Source: Epsilonproteobacteria bacterium UBA6211 (GTDB taxonomy: Bacteria > Campylobacterota > Campylobacteria > Campylobacterales > Arcobacteraceae). From it: a stretch of DNA of 51,363 bases. The notes beneath the pieces are model-generated. The model was not told where the DNA came from. It made no database searches and saw nothing but the letters and a program-made list of their open reading frames with translations. The position numbers and the translations under genes are program-made. Within the stretch, counting starts at the first letter, position 1; every line of letters begins with the position of its first letter. The stretch lies in the NCBI GenBank assembly GCA_002421845.1, contig DISL01000042.1, positions 1 through 51,363 of the forward strand. The letters are read 5' to 3'. Below are positions 1 through 7,434 of the stretch, piece after piece.

Positions 1-101
1 CCATCTTTTTTATCTTCTTCATTTATGCTATCGATTTGATATTTATAGTGAAGTTCCAAAACTTTGTCTATATCACTAAGCTGTGCAACTTTTAACTTCA
101 T
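1..101 (-). CDS. GNAT-family N-acetyltransferase, N-terminal part
   Basis: Only the first 33 codons are inside the window; the gene continues beyond position 1. The start MKLKVAQLSDIDKVLELHYK has the look of the first beta strand and helix of a GNAT acetyltransferase. The ATG at 101-99 follows an AGGGGAAC ribosome site and overlaps a TAA stop by one base (TAATG). That is a coupling arrangement with the broken frame just upstream. The family call rests on the N-terminus alone, so the substrate is unknown. Confidence 0.5.
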   Translation of the reverse strand, partial: MKLKVAQLSDIDKVLELHYKYQIDSINEEDKKD

Positions 102-141
102 TAGTTGTTCCCCTTTTGATATTCACTCACAAGCCACATAC

Positions 142-276
142 TCAAAACTCTTTTACGATTTTTAAATAGTACAATCGTTTATTATCTCTTTGTGCAATAA
201 GTGCAACTATTTGTTTATCAATACTATCAATATTTTTTCGTACTTCTTCTATTGAACTACATTCCAAATTTTGCAT
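142..276 (-). pseudogene. Chorismate-mutase (AroQ type)-like N-terminal fragment
   Basis: This is a 44-residue frame, MQNLECSSIEEVRKNIDSID and on through KQIVALIAQRD. The pattern EEVRxNIDxIDxQIVxLIAxR is the first helix of small AroQ-class chorismate mutases. Family members run to about 90 residues, but here the frame stops soon after the first helix. A neighbouring frame stays open from about 178 and ends in a TAA that overlaps the ATG of the next gene, suggesting a single-base lesion near 175-180 in a formerly longer, coupled gene. The start codon lies one base after the stop of the upstream PEBP gene. It could be a real short protein, but a decayed gene is more likely. Confidence 0.45.
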
Positions 277-277
277 T

Positions 278-814
278 TTACCTACCGTAATAAGCTATAA
301 TAGATGCTTTTGCCAAAGTATGGGAATTAAGCATAAAACCAACAAGTGCAGGAGAAGCATTGACATCTAAACCTAGTTTCTCAACATCAAGAGCATATAC
401 CGTAAATATATATTTGTGTGCACCGTGACCTACAGGAGGACAAGCACCGCCATATCCACTTTTTCCAAAATCCGTAATACTTTGAATAACAGATTGAGGC
501 ATTAGATTCAAACTCACATCACCGCTATTTTTTGCTATGGAAGTTGTATCAGAAGGAATATCAAATACAACCCAATGCCACCAACCGCTACCTGTAGGGG
601 CATCATGGTCATACATAGTTACGGCAAAACTTTTTGTTCCGGCTGGAGCTTTCTCCCACGATAATTTTGGTGAAATATTATCACCTTTACAACCAAACCC
701 GTTCAAAACTTGTTCATTCCCAAGTTGACCGCTTATAACATCACTTGTCAAAGTAAATCCATCCGCTAGCACTAAAGAACTACATAACAAGCATCCAAAA
801 ATCAGTTTTTTCAT
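278..814 (-). CDS. YbhB/YbcL family Raf-kinase-inhibitor-like (PEBP) protein, exported
   Basis: A 178-residue protein with a clear signal peptide (MKKLIFGCLLCSSLVLADG). The body carries bacterial PEBP hallmarks: GxGCxGDNxSPxLSW near residues 40-52, AVTMYDHDAPTGSGWWHWVV near 64-83 and PVGHGAHKYIFTVYAL near 127-142. The conserved DxDAP and GxHxY motifs line the anion-binding pocket of the fold. The protein probably sits in the periplasm. The ATG follows TAGGAG. It is tightly linked to the FMN-binding gene upstream (9-base gap) and to the chorismate-mutase-like fragment downstream. The cellular role of bacterial YbhB proteins is poorly known and nothing here narrows it. Confidence 0.9.
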   Translation of the reverse strand: MKKLIFGCLLCSSLVLADGFTLTSDVISGQLGNEQVLNGFGCKGDNISPKLSWEKAPAGTKSFAVTMYDHDAPTGSGWWHWVVFDIPSDTTSIAKNSGDVSLNLMPQSVIQSITDFGKSGYGGACPPVGHGAHKYIFTVYALDVEKLGLDVNASPALVGFMLNSHTLAKASIIAYYGR

Positions 815-823
815 TTTAATCTC

Positions 824-1429
824 CTAGTAATTGTTTGTTTTTGCATTTTTCATCTCTTGAACAGTCAATTTATCTATATCGTTTCCTCTCGTGCTAAGAT
901 GTTCAAGAATCATCTCAAAACGCTCTTGCGGTAAATGTTGTCCAAGTTTTATTTTACCTCTAAGTTCTGTTGGTATTATTTTGTAAACTTGAGTGATATT
1001 AATAGTTTTTTGATAAATCTCATCACTCATCGGTCTATAACCACCCTCTTTTTGAAGTTTCTTCATAAGCGATTCAAGAGCATCTACTTTTTCGTCATAG
1101 TTTGTCACTATCTCAATAGTACCTTGAATATGCACGGATTTAAAGAAATGGGTTGCAGGACATGCAAGTCCCTCTTTCGAGCTAAAATAAGATTGAATCA
1201 TAGAATAAGGCTCAACTACGCTAAAAGAACACGATGGGTTTTGGGATATTATTTGTGCTTTTTTACCGTTTTGAGAACCGTGAAAATATACTATCTCCCC
1301 TATACAAGAGAAATTCACCGGTACACTATACGGTATATTGTCATGACAAAGTGCCAATGTACCGTACTCTACATTTGATAGAATATTGTTTATAATGTTT
1401 TGATCTTTTATTTCAAATTGTGGTTTCAT
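824..1429 (-). CDS. Pyridoxamine 5'-phosphate oxidase-related FMN-binding protein
   Basis: A 201-residue cytoplasmic protein with the split beta-barrel signature of the PNPOx-like/NimA-related group: EYGTLALCHDNIPYSVPVNF near residues 21-40, a GEIVYFHGSQNGKKAQII segment near 44-61 that would contact FMN phosphate, and a C-terminal KIIPTELRGKIKLGQ segment. Such proteins bind FMN (sometimes haem or F420) and reduce or sense small molecules; true PdxH activity is unlikely because the PLP-site motifs are absent. It is the first gene of a short operon with the PEBP gene. The substrate is unknown. Confidence 0.8.
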   Translation of the reverse strand: MKPQFEIKDQNIINNILSNVEYGTLALCHDNIPYSVPVNFSCIGEIVYFHGSQNGKKAQIISQNPSCSFSVVEPYSMIQSYFSSKEGLACPATHFFKSVHIQGTIEIVTNYDEKVDALESLMKKLQKEGGYRPMSDEIYQKTINITQVYKIIPTELRGKIKLGQHLPQERFEMILEHLSTRGNDIDKLTVQEMKNAKTNNY

Positions 1430-1614
1430 GAAGAAAGTCCTTGTTGTGCCATGTAGTATAATATTTTTATTATATAATTATTTGCCTTTATATTTTATCA
1501 TTTCAACTTATATCGACTACTTGTATTTATTGATTGTTTTTTGTATTTTATGGTTTGCATCTCATTAACTAATATTTATAAAATATTTCTTATTTTAGGA
1601 ATTAATCACAACTA

Positions 1615-3129
1615 TTACTCCACTAAAAAGTTTGCCATCATAGAATGGTCTTCATGTTCAAGTATATGACAGTGATACAAAAACAATCCAGGCATCATAA
1701 AACGGATAATTATACGAACAGTTTCATTGGGCATAACTAAAACCGTATCTTTCCATCCTTTATCGGTAGGGAATGAGACTTTTCCATCTCTATCAAGTAC
1801 TTGAAAATGAACACCGTGTACATGAAAAGGGTGTGCCATATGAATAGCATTTTTGATTTCCCAAATTTCAGTAGTACCTAATTTCACTTTTTGGTCAATA
1901 CGATTCATATCATAAGGTTTTTTATCAAGTGTCCATATACCGCCTGATATTATCTCCATAGTAATTTTTCTTGTTTGAATAGCATCTGATTCTTTTATTC
2001 GTGGGATATTTACAAGTTTTGTTGGAACCACACTTGTATCTATATACTCTTTTGTAATATGAAACTGCATTATCTCTATAACTGCATCAAAACTAGGATA
2101 GTTTGGATTCATTTTCATGTTACTTCCCTCTTTAAAAGGAAGTGTTTTTAGTGTCACTTTATCACCTATGTGTTTAGCTGTAAAATCTACAACGATATCA
2201 ATCCTCTCTGCAACACCTAAAACAATACTTTCTACACTTATCGGTTCTTCTAACAAACCGGCATCAGTACCTATCAATAAAAAATTATCAATAGTATCAA
2301 AAGCCAATTTATATGTTCTTGCACTTGAACCGTTAAGGATTCTAAGGCGATATTTTCCTGTTGTGACTTCATGAAAAGGAAACGGAGTAGAATTAACAAG
2401 TACAACATTACCCAAAACCCCGTTATTATCATGTGAAAAGCTAGGGTCTTTATATAAAAGTTGCCCCTTGTTATCAAATCGTCTATCTTGTATAATAAGT
2501 GGAATCTCAAACTCACCTTTGGGAAGATTGAGAGTATCTTCATTCTTATCATCTACGATATACAATCCTGACAATCCATAGTAAATCTCCTCACCTGTTC
2601 TACCATGAGGATGGGTATGATACCAGTATGTACCTGCATTTTGATTTACAAGATAGTGGTAATGTTTGCTTTGATTTGTAGAAATAGCACTCTTAGGATG
2701 TCCATCCATCTCTTCAGGTACTATAAGCCCATGCCAATGTATAATAGTCTGTTTTTCGAGATTATTGGTCAAATCAAGATTAAAACTATCTCCTTTATTT
2801 ATACGTATAGTTGGATTAGGTAAATCTCCTTGAAAAGTCAATACACTTGTTTTGGCATCTTCAAAAATATTGACTTCACTTTTTTGTGCTATAAATACAG
2901 GGTTACTAACTTTAGGAAAATTTATTTCAGATGGAATCTTCAGTTTTTTCGTAAACGGGATAATATCTTTAGCTATATTTTCATCTTTCGGTGAAATCTT
3001 ATCTAAAACAAGGTCAAGCTCAGGCTGTTTTTGTAACTGTTTTTTATCAGTAGTACCACGGTTTTCACACCCTACTAGCAGATATCCTGCAGTAACCGCA
3101 GACAAATGTAAAAAGTATCTTCTATCCAT
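1615..3129 (-). CDS. Multicopper oxidase, Tat-exported lipoprotein (CueO/laccase-like)
   Basis: A 504-residue, three-cupredoxin-domain oxidase. All four copper motifs are present: HWHGL at 131-135, HTHPHG at 171-176, HPFHVHG in the third domain, and HCHILEHEDHSMM starting at 486, with the type 1 Cys and an axial Met. The N-terminus MDRRYFLHLS with LLVGC at 17-21 combines a twin-arginine motif with a lipobox, so the folded holo-enzyme is probably exported by Tat and then lipidated at Cys21. Likely work is periplasmic Cu(I) or Fe(II) oxidation. A methionine-rich insert like that of E. coli CueO is not evident. It appears monocistronic, and the start follows a GGGGG-rich site. Confidence 0.93.
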   Translation of the reverse strand: MDRRYFLHLSAVTAGYLLVGCENRGTTDKKQLQKQPELDLVLDKISPKDENIAKDIIPFTKKLKIPSEINFPKVSNPVFIAQKSEVNIFEDAKTSVLTFQGDLPNPTIRINKGDSFNLDLTNNLEKQTIIHWHGLIVPEEMDGHPKSAISTNQSKHYHYLVNQNAGTYWYHTHPHGRTGEEIYYGLSGLYIVDDKNEDTLNLPKGEFEIPLIIQDRRFDNKGQLLYKDPSFSHDNNGVLGNVVLVNSTPFPFHEVTTGKYRLRILNGSSARTYKLAFDTIDNFLLIGTDAGLLEEPISVESIVLGVAERIDIVVDFTAKHIGDKVTLKTLPFKEGSNMKMNPNYPSFDAVIEIMQFHITKEYIDTSVVPTKLVNIPRIKESDAIQTRKITMEIISGGIWTLDKKPYDMNRIDQKVKLGTTEIWEIKNAIHMAHPFHVHGVHFQVLDRDGKVSFPTDKGWKDTVLVMPNETVRIIIRFMMPGLFLYHCHILEHEDHSMMANFLVE

Positions 3130-3258
3130 CTTGAAACCCCCTAGTTTTAGGTTATTTTCGACAATAGTATCAGTAGTTATAATTATAACATATTTTAAAG
3201 TTTTATCCTATAAATTAAAACCATAAAATCACTATTTCTAGACTAACAGGCTTTTTTA

Positions 3259-3267
3259 TGGTATAAT
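3259..3267 (+). promoter_or_regulatory. Extended -10 promoter of sodB
   Basis: TGGTATAAT is a perfect extended -10 (TGn plus TATAAT) preceded by a T-rich stretch, as is usual for sigma-70 promoters of this phylum. It predicts a start near 3274 and a leader of about 108 nt before the sodB ATG. Confidence 0.6.
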
Positions 3268-3305
3268 AAATTTTTATAACTTAGTGTGAAGAAGTTGGCA
3301 AGTTT

Positions 3306-3368
3306 AAGCATAAAAAATGCTTTATCTATGACCGATTATGTTTGGTCGAAATGAGATGAAAAATCTCA
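3306..3368 (+). promoter_or_regulatory. Structured sodB 5' leader with three small hairpins
   Basis: Three successive inverted repeats lie in the leader. AAGCAT/ATGCTT (3306-3322, 5-nt loop) and TGAGAT/ATCTCA (3352-3368, 5-nt loop) are six perfect pairs each. GACC/GGTC at 3330-3347 is weaker. The last hairpin ends two bases before the AGGAG ribosome site (3371-3375), so it could affect translation or message stability. No known riboswitch class is recognised. Confidence 0.4.
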
Positions 3369-3381
3369 AAAGGAGAACATT

Positions 3382-4062
3382 ATGAACTTTAAACTAATGG
3401 AATTGCCGTTTGAAAAAACCGCACTTGAACCCTATATTTCTGCTGAAACTATTGAATACCATTACGGTAAACACCACGCTACTTATGTCAAAAACCTTAA
3501 TGCACTCAGTGAAGGCACTAAATATGAATCAATGAAAATTGAAGATATTATTCGCATTGCTGATGGAGGAGTTTTCAACAACGCTGCTCAGGTATTCAAC
3601 CATGATTTCTACTGGAAAGGGATGACTTGTGATAGTTGTAGTATTTCAGCTGAACTATCCGAATGTATAGAGCGAGATTTTGGCTCGATAGAAGAGTTTA
3701 AAGAGGCTTTTATAAAAAGTGCTACTACGCTTTTTGGTTCTGGTTGGACATGGCTAAGTGTACAAAATAACGGTACTTTGATTATTGAGCAAACTTCAAA
3801 TGCCGATACTCCAATTCGTCACGGACGAACACCGCTACTTACGTGTGATGTATGGGAACATGCTTATTATATCGATTATCGTAATGCACGTGCGGAATAT
3901 CTCAATAAATGGTGGAATCTCATAAATTGGAGCTTTGTATCTAGAAACTTTGCTTCTTTTAAAAGTGATAAAATGCAAGGCTACTCACAACCGTGTAATG
4001 ATAATAGCGAGATTTGCGATTATGTGGATGCAATGCAAAAAAATGAAAATATTTCTTCGTAA
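3382..4062 (+). CDS. sodB: Superoxide dismutase [Fe]
   Basis: A 226-residue Fe/Mn-type superoxide dismutase. The four metal ligands are visible: His27 (in HYGKHH), His74 (FNHDFYW), Asp156 and His160 (DVWEHAYYIDY). The Gln at position 70 (NNAAQV) is the outer-sphere residue typical of the iron form. There is no signal peptide, so it is cytoplasmic, removing superoxide. The protein runs about 30 residues past the usual end of the family (around 195), with a polar tail containing two Cys. It has its own promoter and leader and is followed by a stem-loop. It fits the oxygen-stress theme of the neighbouring redox genes. Confidence 0.97.
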   Translation: MNFKLMELPFEKTALEPYISAETIEYHYGKHHATYVKNLNALSEGTKYESMKIEDIIRIADGGVFNNAAQVFNHDFYWKGMTCDSCSISAELSECIERDFGSIEEFKEAFIKSATTLFGSGWTWLSVQNNGTLIIEQTSNADTPIRHGRTPLLTCDVWEHAYYIDYRNARAEYLNKWWNLINWSFVSRNFASFKSDKMQGYSQPCNDNSEICDYVDAMQKNENISS

Positions 4063-4071
4063 ATAACTAGG

Positions 4072-4109
4072 TAATCTTGGGCATAAATAAATTGTTTTGC
4101 CTGAGATTA
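4072..4109. terminator. Stem-loop between the convergent sodB and tri-haem genes
   Basis: A 12-bp stem with two G-U pairs (TAATCTTGGGCA with TGCCTGAGATTA) closes a 14-nt loop 9 bases after the sodB stop. There is no clean T-run, so termination strength is uncertain. Confidence 0.5.
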
Positions 4110-4197
4110 TCTTGGAATATAGTTGTTTGATTTGTGTTTCTATCCCAAATTATTATTCAAAAACCGCCCAAATATCAATAATATTTTATTATATAAT

Positions 4198-5445
4198 TTA
4201 GTAATCAATGATTTGCCCATCAACAGCTTTTAGAAATGAGATAATTTTATTAATTTCACTATGGCTCAAATCCGTTCTGCTTTGGTGTGTACCCATAATT
4301 TTTATAGCATCTTCAAGTTTTTCAATACTTCCGTTATGAAAATATGGGTTAGTCTGTACGACATTTCTAAGTAGAGGAACCATAAAATATTTAGATGAAT
4401 CGCCACCTAAAAATCCACCTATATTATCAAAAGGGAAAACTATTTTTGCAATTAAGTCTTGCTTTATTAGATTACTATTACGTTCATGACAAGTCGTACA
4501 AGCTGAAGTTGCAATAACTTTTAAAGTTTCAACCTCTTTTAACTGATGAAAAAAGCCTTCTTTCAATAGTTTAATATCATTTTCCGACAATATAAGTTTC
4601 AGATAAATTAATCTACTATTGTTATCATGAATCGATAACTCGTCTAATCTATTTAAACAATATTCATATTTTTTTTGAAGTTCTACTACTTCAAAAGGTT
4701 TAGCTTTACTCCAAATACGATGATACGATAGAGGAAATTTTCTCAATACTTCTCCTCCCAACCCCATACCGTTATGACAGCCGACGCAACCTTTTGTAAT
4801 AAAAAGTTTCAAACCCTCTTTTTCATCTTTATTCATTACATTAAATTCTCCAAGCAAAAAATCATCAAATCTTCCTCTTGTAACAAGTGTTTTTTCATAA
4901 GCAGAAATAGCATTAACTATATTTTCAAAAGAGACATTAGCAGAATAAACTTTTTGAAACATTTCCTGATATTCTTTTTTATCTTTTATCCTTTTTTCTA
5001 CTAATTCAGGAGTCATAGCCATTTCAAAAGGTGCTTGGATAGGTCCTTTTGCTTGATCTTGCAAAGTATCACTGCGTCCATCCCAAAATAAGACTCTTGA
5101 AAATGCAGTATTAAAAATAGTAGGAGTATTAAGATGAAAAGGATTTGTCATATTTTTATGCCCTATAGCAGTAGGTTTACCGTCGGCACCCCCTTTGTTA
5201 AAACCATGACAAGATGCACAACTAATATCTTTATTTAGAGATAATTCTTTATCAAAAAAAAGCTTTTTACCTAAAGCAATTTTATCTCTCGATAAATATT
5301 GAGAATTCGTATTTAGAACGGTTAACAGATTTTCAAAACTATTTGGGACAGGTTTTAGTCCGTTACTATAAGCTAATTTAACCAAATCCAAGTCATCACT
5401 TGCAAACAAATTTATTATCAACAATACGAATATAAAGCATCTCAT
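4198..5445 (-). CDS. Tri-haem MauG/cytochrome c peroxidase-like protein
   Basis: A 415-residue exported protein (signal MRCFIFVLLIINLFAS) with the di-haem peroxidase frame: GKKLFFDKELS, haem site CASCH (76-80), LFWDGRSDTLQDQAKGPI, haem site CVGCH (220-224) and PLLRNVVQTNPYFHNGS near 357-373. A third site, CTTCH (316-320), lies in an insertion of roughly 100 residues between the second haem and the C-terminal motif. Ordinary CcpA/MauG proteins have two haems. Tri-haem YhjA-like enzymes carry the extra one at the N-terminus instead. It diverges from the di-haem cytochrome at 5575, a plausible electron donor, and shares with it a TGTGA-N6-TCACA site. Activity could be peroxide reduction or another redox reaction. 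Confidence 0.88.
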   Translation of the reverse strand: MRCFIFVLLIINLFASDDLDLVKLAYSNGLKPVPNSFENLLTVLNTNSQYLSRDKIALGKKLFFDKELSLNKDISCASCHGFNKGGADGKPTAIGHKNMTNPFHLNTPTIFNTAFSRVLFWDGRSDTLQDQAKGPIQAPFEMAMTPELVEKRIKDKKEYQEMFQKVYSANVSFENIVNAISAYEKTLVTRGRFDDFLLGEFNVMNKDEKEGLKLFITKGCVGCHNGMGLGGEVLRKFPLSYHRIWSKAKPFEVVELQKKYEYCLNRLDELSIHDNNSRLIYLKLILSENDIKLLKEGFFHQLKEVETLKVIATSACTTCHERNSNLIKQDLIAKIVFPFDNIGGFLGGDSSKYFMVPLLRNVVQTNPYFHNGSIEKLEDAIKIMGTHQSRTDLSHSEINKIISFLKAVDGQIIDY

Positions 5446-5475
5446 AGCATTCTCCCAATATTTTATTTTCCTAAA

Positions 5476-5481
5476 ATCTTA
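5476..5481 (-). promoter_or_regulatory. Predicted -10 of the tri-haem gene promoter
   Basis: TAAGAT on the minus strand, with its first base exactly 29.5 bp from the centre of the operator at 5503-5518, as expected for a class II Crp/Fnr-activated promoter. The predicted start is near 5469. Confidence 0.5.
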
Positions 5482-5502
5482 ATATATATCAATGATTTTT
5501 TA

Positions 5503-5518
5503 TGTGATTGTAATCACA
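5503..5518. promoter_or_regulatory. Crp/Fnr-type operator A (divergent)
   Basis: TGTGATTGTAATCACA is a near-perfect palindrome of the TGTGA-N6-TCACA class. Its centre is 64-66 bp from both flanking start codons and sits at -41.5 relative to both predicted promoters, so one site could activate both directions. The Crp/Fnr protein at 6808-7425 is the obvious candidate to bind it. Confidence 0.8.
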
Positions 5519-5539
5519 GAAGGAAAGTTGAAATAAAGG

Positions 5540-5545
5540 TATATT
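5540..5545 (+). promoter_or_regulatory. Predicted -10 of the di-haem cytochrome promoter
   Basis: TATATT, with its first base 29.5 bp from the centre of operator A. The predicted transcription start is near 5552, which leaves a 23-nt leader containing the AGGAG ribosome site. Confidence 0.55.
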
Positions 5546-5574
5546 TTGAAAAATACTTAAACAGGAGATATCAA

Positions 5575-6183
5575 ATGCGATATATACTACTGGGCGGAAT
5601 AATTCTTGTCATAACATTATTGGTATCAAAACTCTTTATAGCTATTAATTTAGTTCATTTTAACAAATATCCGATTATAGTCAAAGTTAAAGAAGAAGAT
5701 TCATCTCAAAAGCTTTTAGATACGGGTAAGTCAACGTATTTTGTCTATTGTTCATCATGTCACGGAAAAGACGGCAAAGGGAATAACGATAAAGCTCAAG
5801 ACCATACAAAACGAATGGCTACAAAATCCATTATCGATGTTATAAAAAACGGCTCAAATAATTTCAAATCCATGTATCCACAAGGAATGCCGGCAAGTTT
5901 AGTCACAAATCAAGAAGCTGAAGAAGTAGCAAAATATGTTGTAAATAGTTTAAAAGGAGACAAACCAAAAGCCTGGGCAATATGTGCAACTTGTCATAAC
6001 GAAGACGGCAAAGGGATAGTTTTTATTGCTCCGAATATCATTACATATAGTGATGAGCTAATAGCCACAGTCCTAAAAAATGGGAAAAAAGGCGTTATAG
6101 GAACGATGCCGAGTTTTGACGGCAGATTGTCTGAATCACAAATACAAGCGGTCGCTACATATATAAGAAGTTTAGAAAGATAA
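5575..6183 (+). CDS. Membrane-anchored di-haem c-type cytochrome
   Basis: A 202-residue protein with an N-terminal hydrophobic segment (about residues 4-27) that probably stays as an anchor, since no cleavage site is obvious. Two small cytochrome c domains follow, with haem sites CSSCH (59-63) and CATCH (137-141). Each is followed by GKDGKG/NEDGKG and a likely axial Met in QGMP or GTMP. The tandem layout resembles cytochrome c4/c553 proteins that pass electrons in the periplasm. It is divergently paired with the tri-haem protein and shares its operator, suggesting donor and enzyme. The ATG follows AGGAGATATCAA. Confidence 0.9.
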   Translation: MRYILLGGIILVITLLVSKLFIAINLVHFNKYPIIVKVKEEDSSQKLLDTGKSTYFVYCSSCHGKDGKGNNDKAQDHTKRMATKSIIDVIKNGSNNFKSMYPQGMPASLVTNQEAEEVAKYVVNSLKGDKPKAWAICATCHNEDGKGIVFIAPNIITYSDELIATVLKNGKKGVIGTMPSFDGRLSESQIQAVATYIRSLER

Positions 6184-6191
6184 GGTTGTTA

Positions 6192-6207
6192 TGTGATTTA
6201 TATCACA
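6192..6207. promoter_or_regulatory. Crp/Fnr-type operator B
   Basis: TGTGATTTATATCACA matches the palindrome at 5503-5518. It lies 8 bases after the cytochrome stop and upstream of the DsrE-like gene. Its centre is 29.5 bp from the TAAAAT hexamer at 6229-6234. Confidence 0.8.
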
Positions 6208-6228
6208 GAAAAGTGCCGTGTATCATCA

Positions 6229-6234
6229 TAAAAT
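6229..6234 (+). promoter_or_regulatory. Predicted -10 of the DsrE-like gene
   Basis: TAAAAT (5 of 6 to consensus) stands at the class II distance from operator B. The predicted start is near 6241, 27 bases before the ATG. Confidence 0.55.
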
Positions 6235-6267
6235 TCGTTTGCATACAAAATTAAAAAAGGAGTCACT

Positions 6268-6702
6268 ATGCAAACATCAAAAAAAATCATCGGTGGACTA
6301 TTCGTCCTAATCATGCTTACAATTTCGGCACAAGCCTCAGAAGGATACAAAAATCTTTTTGTCACTATTACAACTGATAATCTCAAACAAGCTGGTATGG
6401 GAGTTGCCGTTGCAAATGCTTTTCAAGACGCAGGAGTAAACACAACCGTTTTGGTAGGAGCCGATGCAACTCATTTGGTCTTAAAAAAAGGGCAACAACA
6501 AAAATTCGGTCCAACAGGAAAATCTATAAGAGATATGCTTATTTCCCTTAGCAAAAACGGCGGAACGGTTATGCTATGCGGTATGTGTGCTAATTTTGAG
6601 AAAATCACGGCAGATGATGTAGCAGAAGGTACTAAAATAGTCACACCTAGTGACGTTGCCGGTGCATTACTAGCACCGTCCACCCAATCATTATCGTTTT
6701 AG
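6268..6702 (+). CDS. Exported DsrE/DsrF-like protein
   Basis: A 144-residue protein with a signal peptide (MQTSKKIIGGLFVLIMLTISAQAS). The mature part reads NLFVTITTDN, then GMGVAVANAFQDAGVNTTVLV near residues 43-63, and VMLCGMCANF near 101-110, which follows the DsrE fold. The two cysteines of CGMC (104 and 107) stand where DsrE/TusD proteins have their persulfide-carrying cysteine, here as a CxxC pair. Cytoplasmic DsrE relatives move sulfane sulfur; a periplasmic copy could handle sulfur, thiols or a metal. It has its own Crp-type promoter, follows the di-haem cytochrome and precedes the regulator gene. The substrate is unknown. Confidence 0.85.
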   Translation: MQTSKKIIGGLFVLIMLTISAQASEGYKNLFVTITTDNLKQAGMGVAVANAFQDAGVNTTVLVGADATHLVLKKGQQQKFGPTGKSIRDMLISLSKNGGTVMLCGMCANFEKITADDVAEGTKIVTPSDVAGALLAPSTQSLSF

Positions 6703-6705
6703 TCG

Positions 6706-6729
6706 ACATACGGGTTTTACCCCGTATGT
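6706..6729 (+). terminator. Stem-loop after the DsrE-like gene
   Basis: ACATACGGG and CCCGTATGT form nine perfect pairs around a 6-nt loop, starting 3 bases after the stop codon and followed by AATTATGTTTT. It probably separates this gene from the regulator downstream. Confidence 0.7.
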
Positions 6730-6770
6730 AATTATGTTTTATAAAGTTAAAAAATAGTATGGTTTTAATT

Positions 6771-6792
6771 ATATTAGTAACCTACCTAATAT
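6771..6792. promoter_or_regulatory. Inverted repeat in front of the Crp/Fnr gene
   Basis: ATATTAG-N8-CTAATAT ends 15 bases before the ATG and overlaps the region just before the AGGAG site. It is unlike the TGTGA sites, so it may bind a different factor or form a leader hairpin. The function is not known. Confidence 0.3.
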
Positions 6793-6807
6793 TACTAGGA
6801 GTAAATA

Positions 6808-7425
6808 ATGGAACTTTTGGATTATTATTGTTTTAATAATTTAACACAAAGTGAAAAAGAAGAACTCATAAACACTTCAAAAAAAGTTATGCTACCGTCT
6901 GAATATATACTCTATTATATCGGTGACATTTGTAATGATGTTCTATTTTTAAAAAGCGGCAAAGTAAAGATTTATATACAGCCCAATGAAATAGGTAGTG
7001 AAGAAATGACACTTTATGAATTAGAAGCAGGTAGTCAATGCGTAGTGAATCTATTTAGTACTATTACATCAAGTCAAACTATTGCAAATGCAAAAACAAT
7101 CACTCCTATTGAAGGTTGGCTTGTACCTCAAAAAACGATAAAATGGCTTATAAATAATTCAGAATCTTTTAGGGATTTCAAGATTGATATTGTCGGCAAA
7201 AGAATGAATGCTTTGGTATCTTTACTAACAGATGTAAAATTCTCAAATATAGAGCAACTGTTATTAAACTGGCTTTATGTACAGGGATTGGGTATAATCA
7301 AAATTACACATGAAAAAATAGCCACAACTATTGGTGTGACCAGAGAAACAGTCAGTAGGAATCTAAAAAAACTTGAACAAAAAGGATACATAAAACTCCA
7401 TAGGGGAATGATAGCTATCAACTAA
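6808..7425 (+). CDS. Crp/Fnr family transcriptional regulator
   Basis: A 205-residue regulator. The cyclic-nucleotide-binding-like beta barrel covers about residues 20-110 (ILYYIGDICNDVLFLKSGKV). A dimer helix follows, then a winged helix at about 165-203 (HEKIATTIGVTRETVSRNLK). In the recognition helix the order R-E-T-V-S-R keeps the Arg, Glu and Arg that contact TGTGA in E. coli CRP; FNR has Val in place of the first Arg and reads TTGAT. That predicts the TGTGA sites at 5503, 6192 and 8964. The N-terminal four-Cys cluster of FNR is absent, so it is not an FNR-type iron-sulfur sensor; the signal is unknown. Confidence 0.93.
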   Translation: MELLDYYCFNNLTQSEKEELINTSKKVMLPSEYILYYIGDICNDVLFLKSGKVKIYIQPNEIGSEEMTLYELEAGSQCVVNLFSTITSSQTIANAKTITPIEGWLVPQKTIKWLINNSESFRDFKIDIVGKRMNALVSLLTDVKFSNIEQLLLNWLYVQGLGIIKITHEKIATTIGVTRETVSRNLKKLEQKGYIKLHRGMIAIN

Positions 7426-7434
7426 ACTATCGCG

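Noticed and set aside
1430..1614. Possible hidden gene or RNA in the 185-base gap
   Set aside because: No convincing frame, hairpin or promoter pair was found; it is AT-rich spacer.
6808..7425. Assignment as FNR
   Set aside because: The N-terminal cysteine cluster is absent and the recognition helix fits TGTGA rather than TTGAT.
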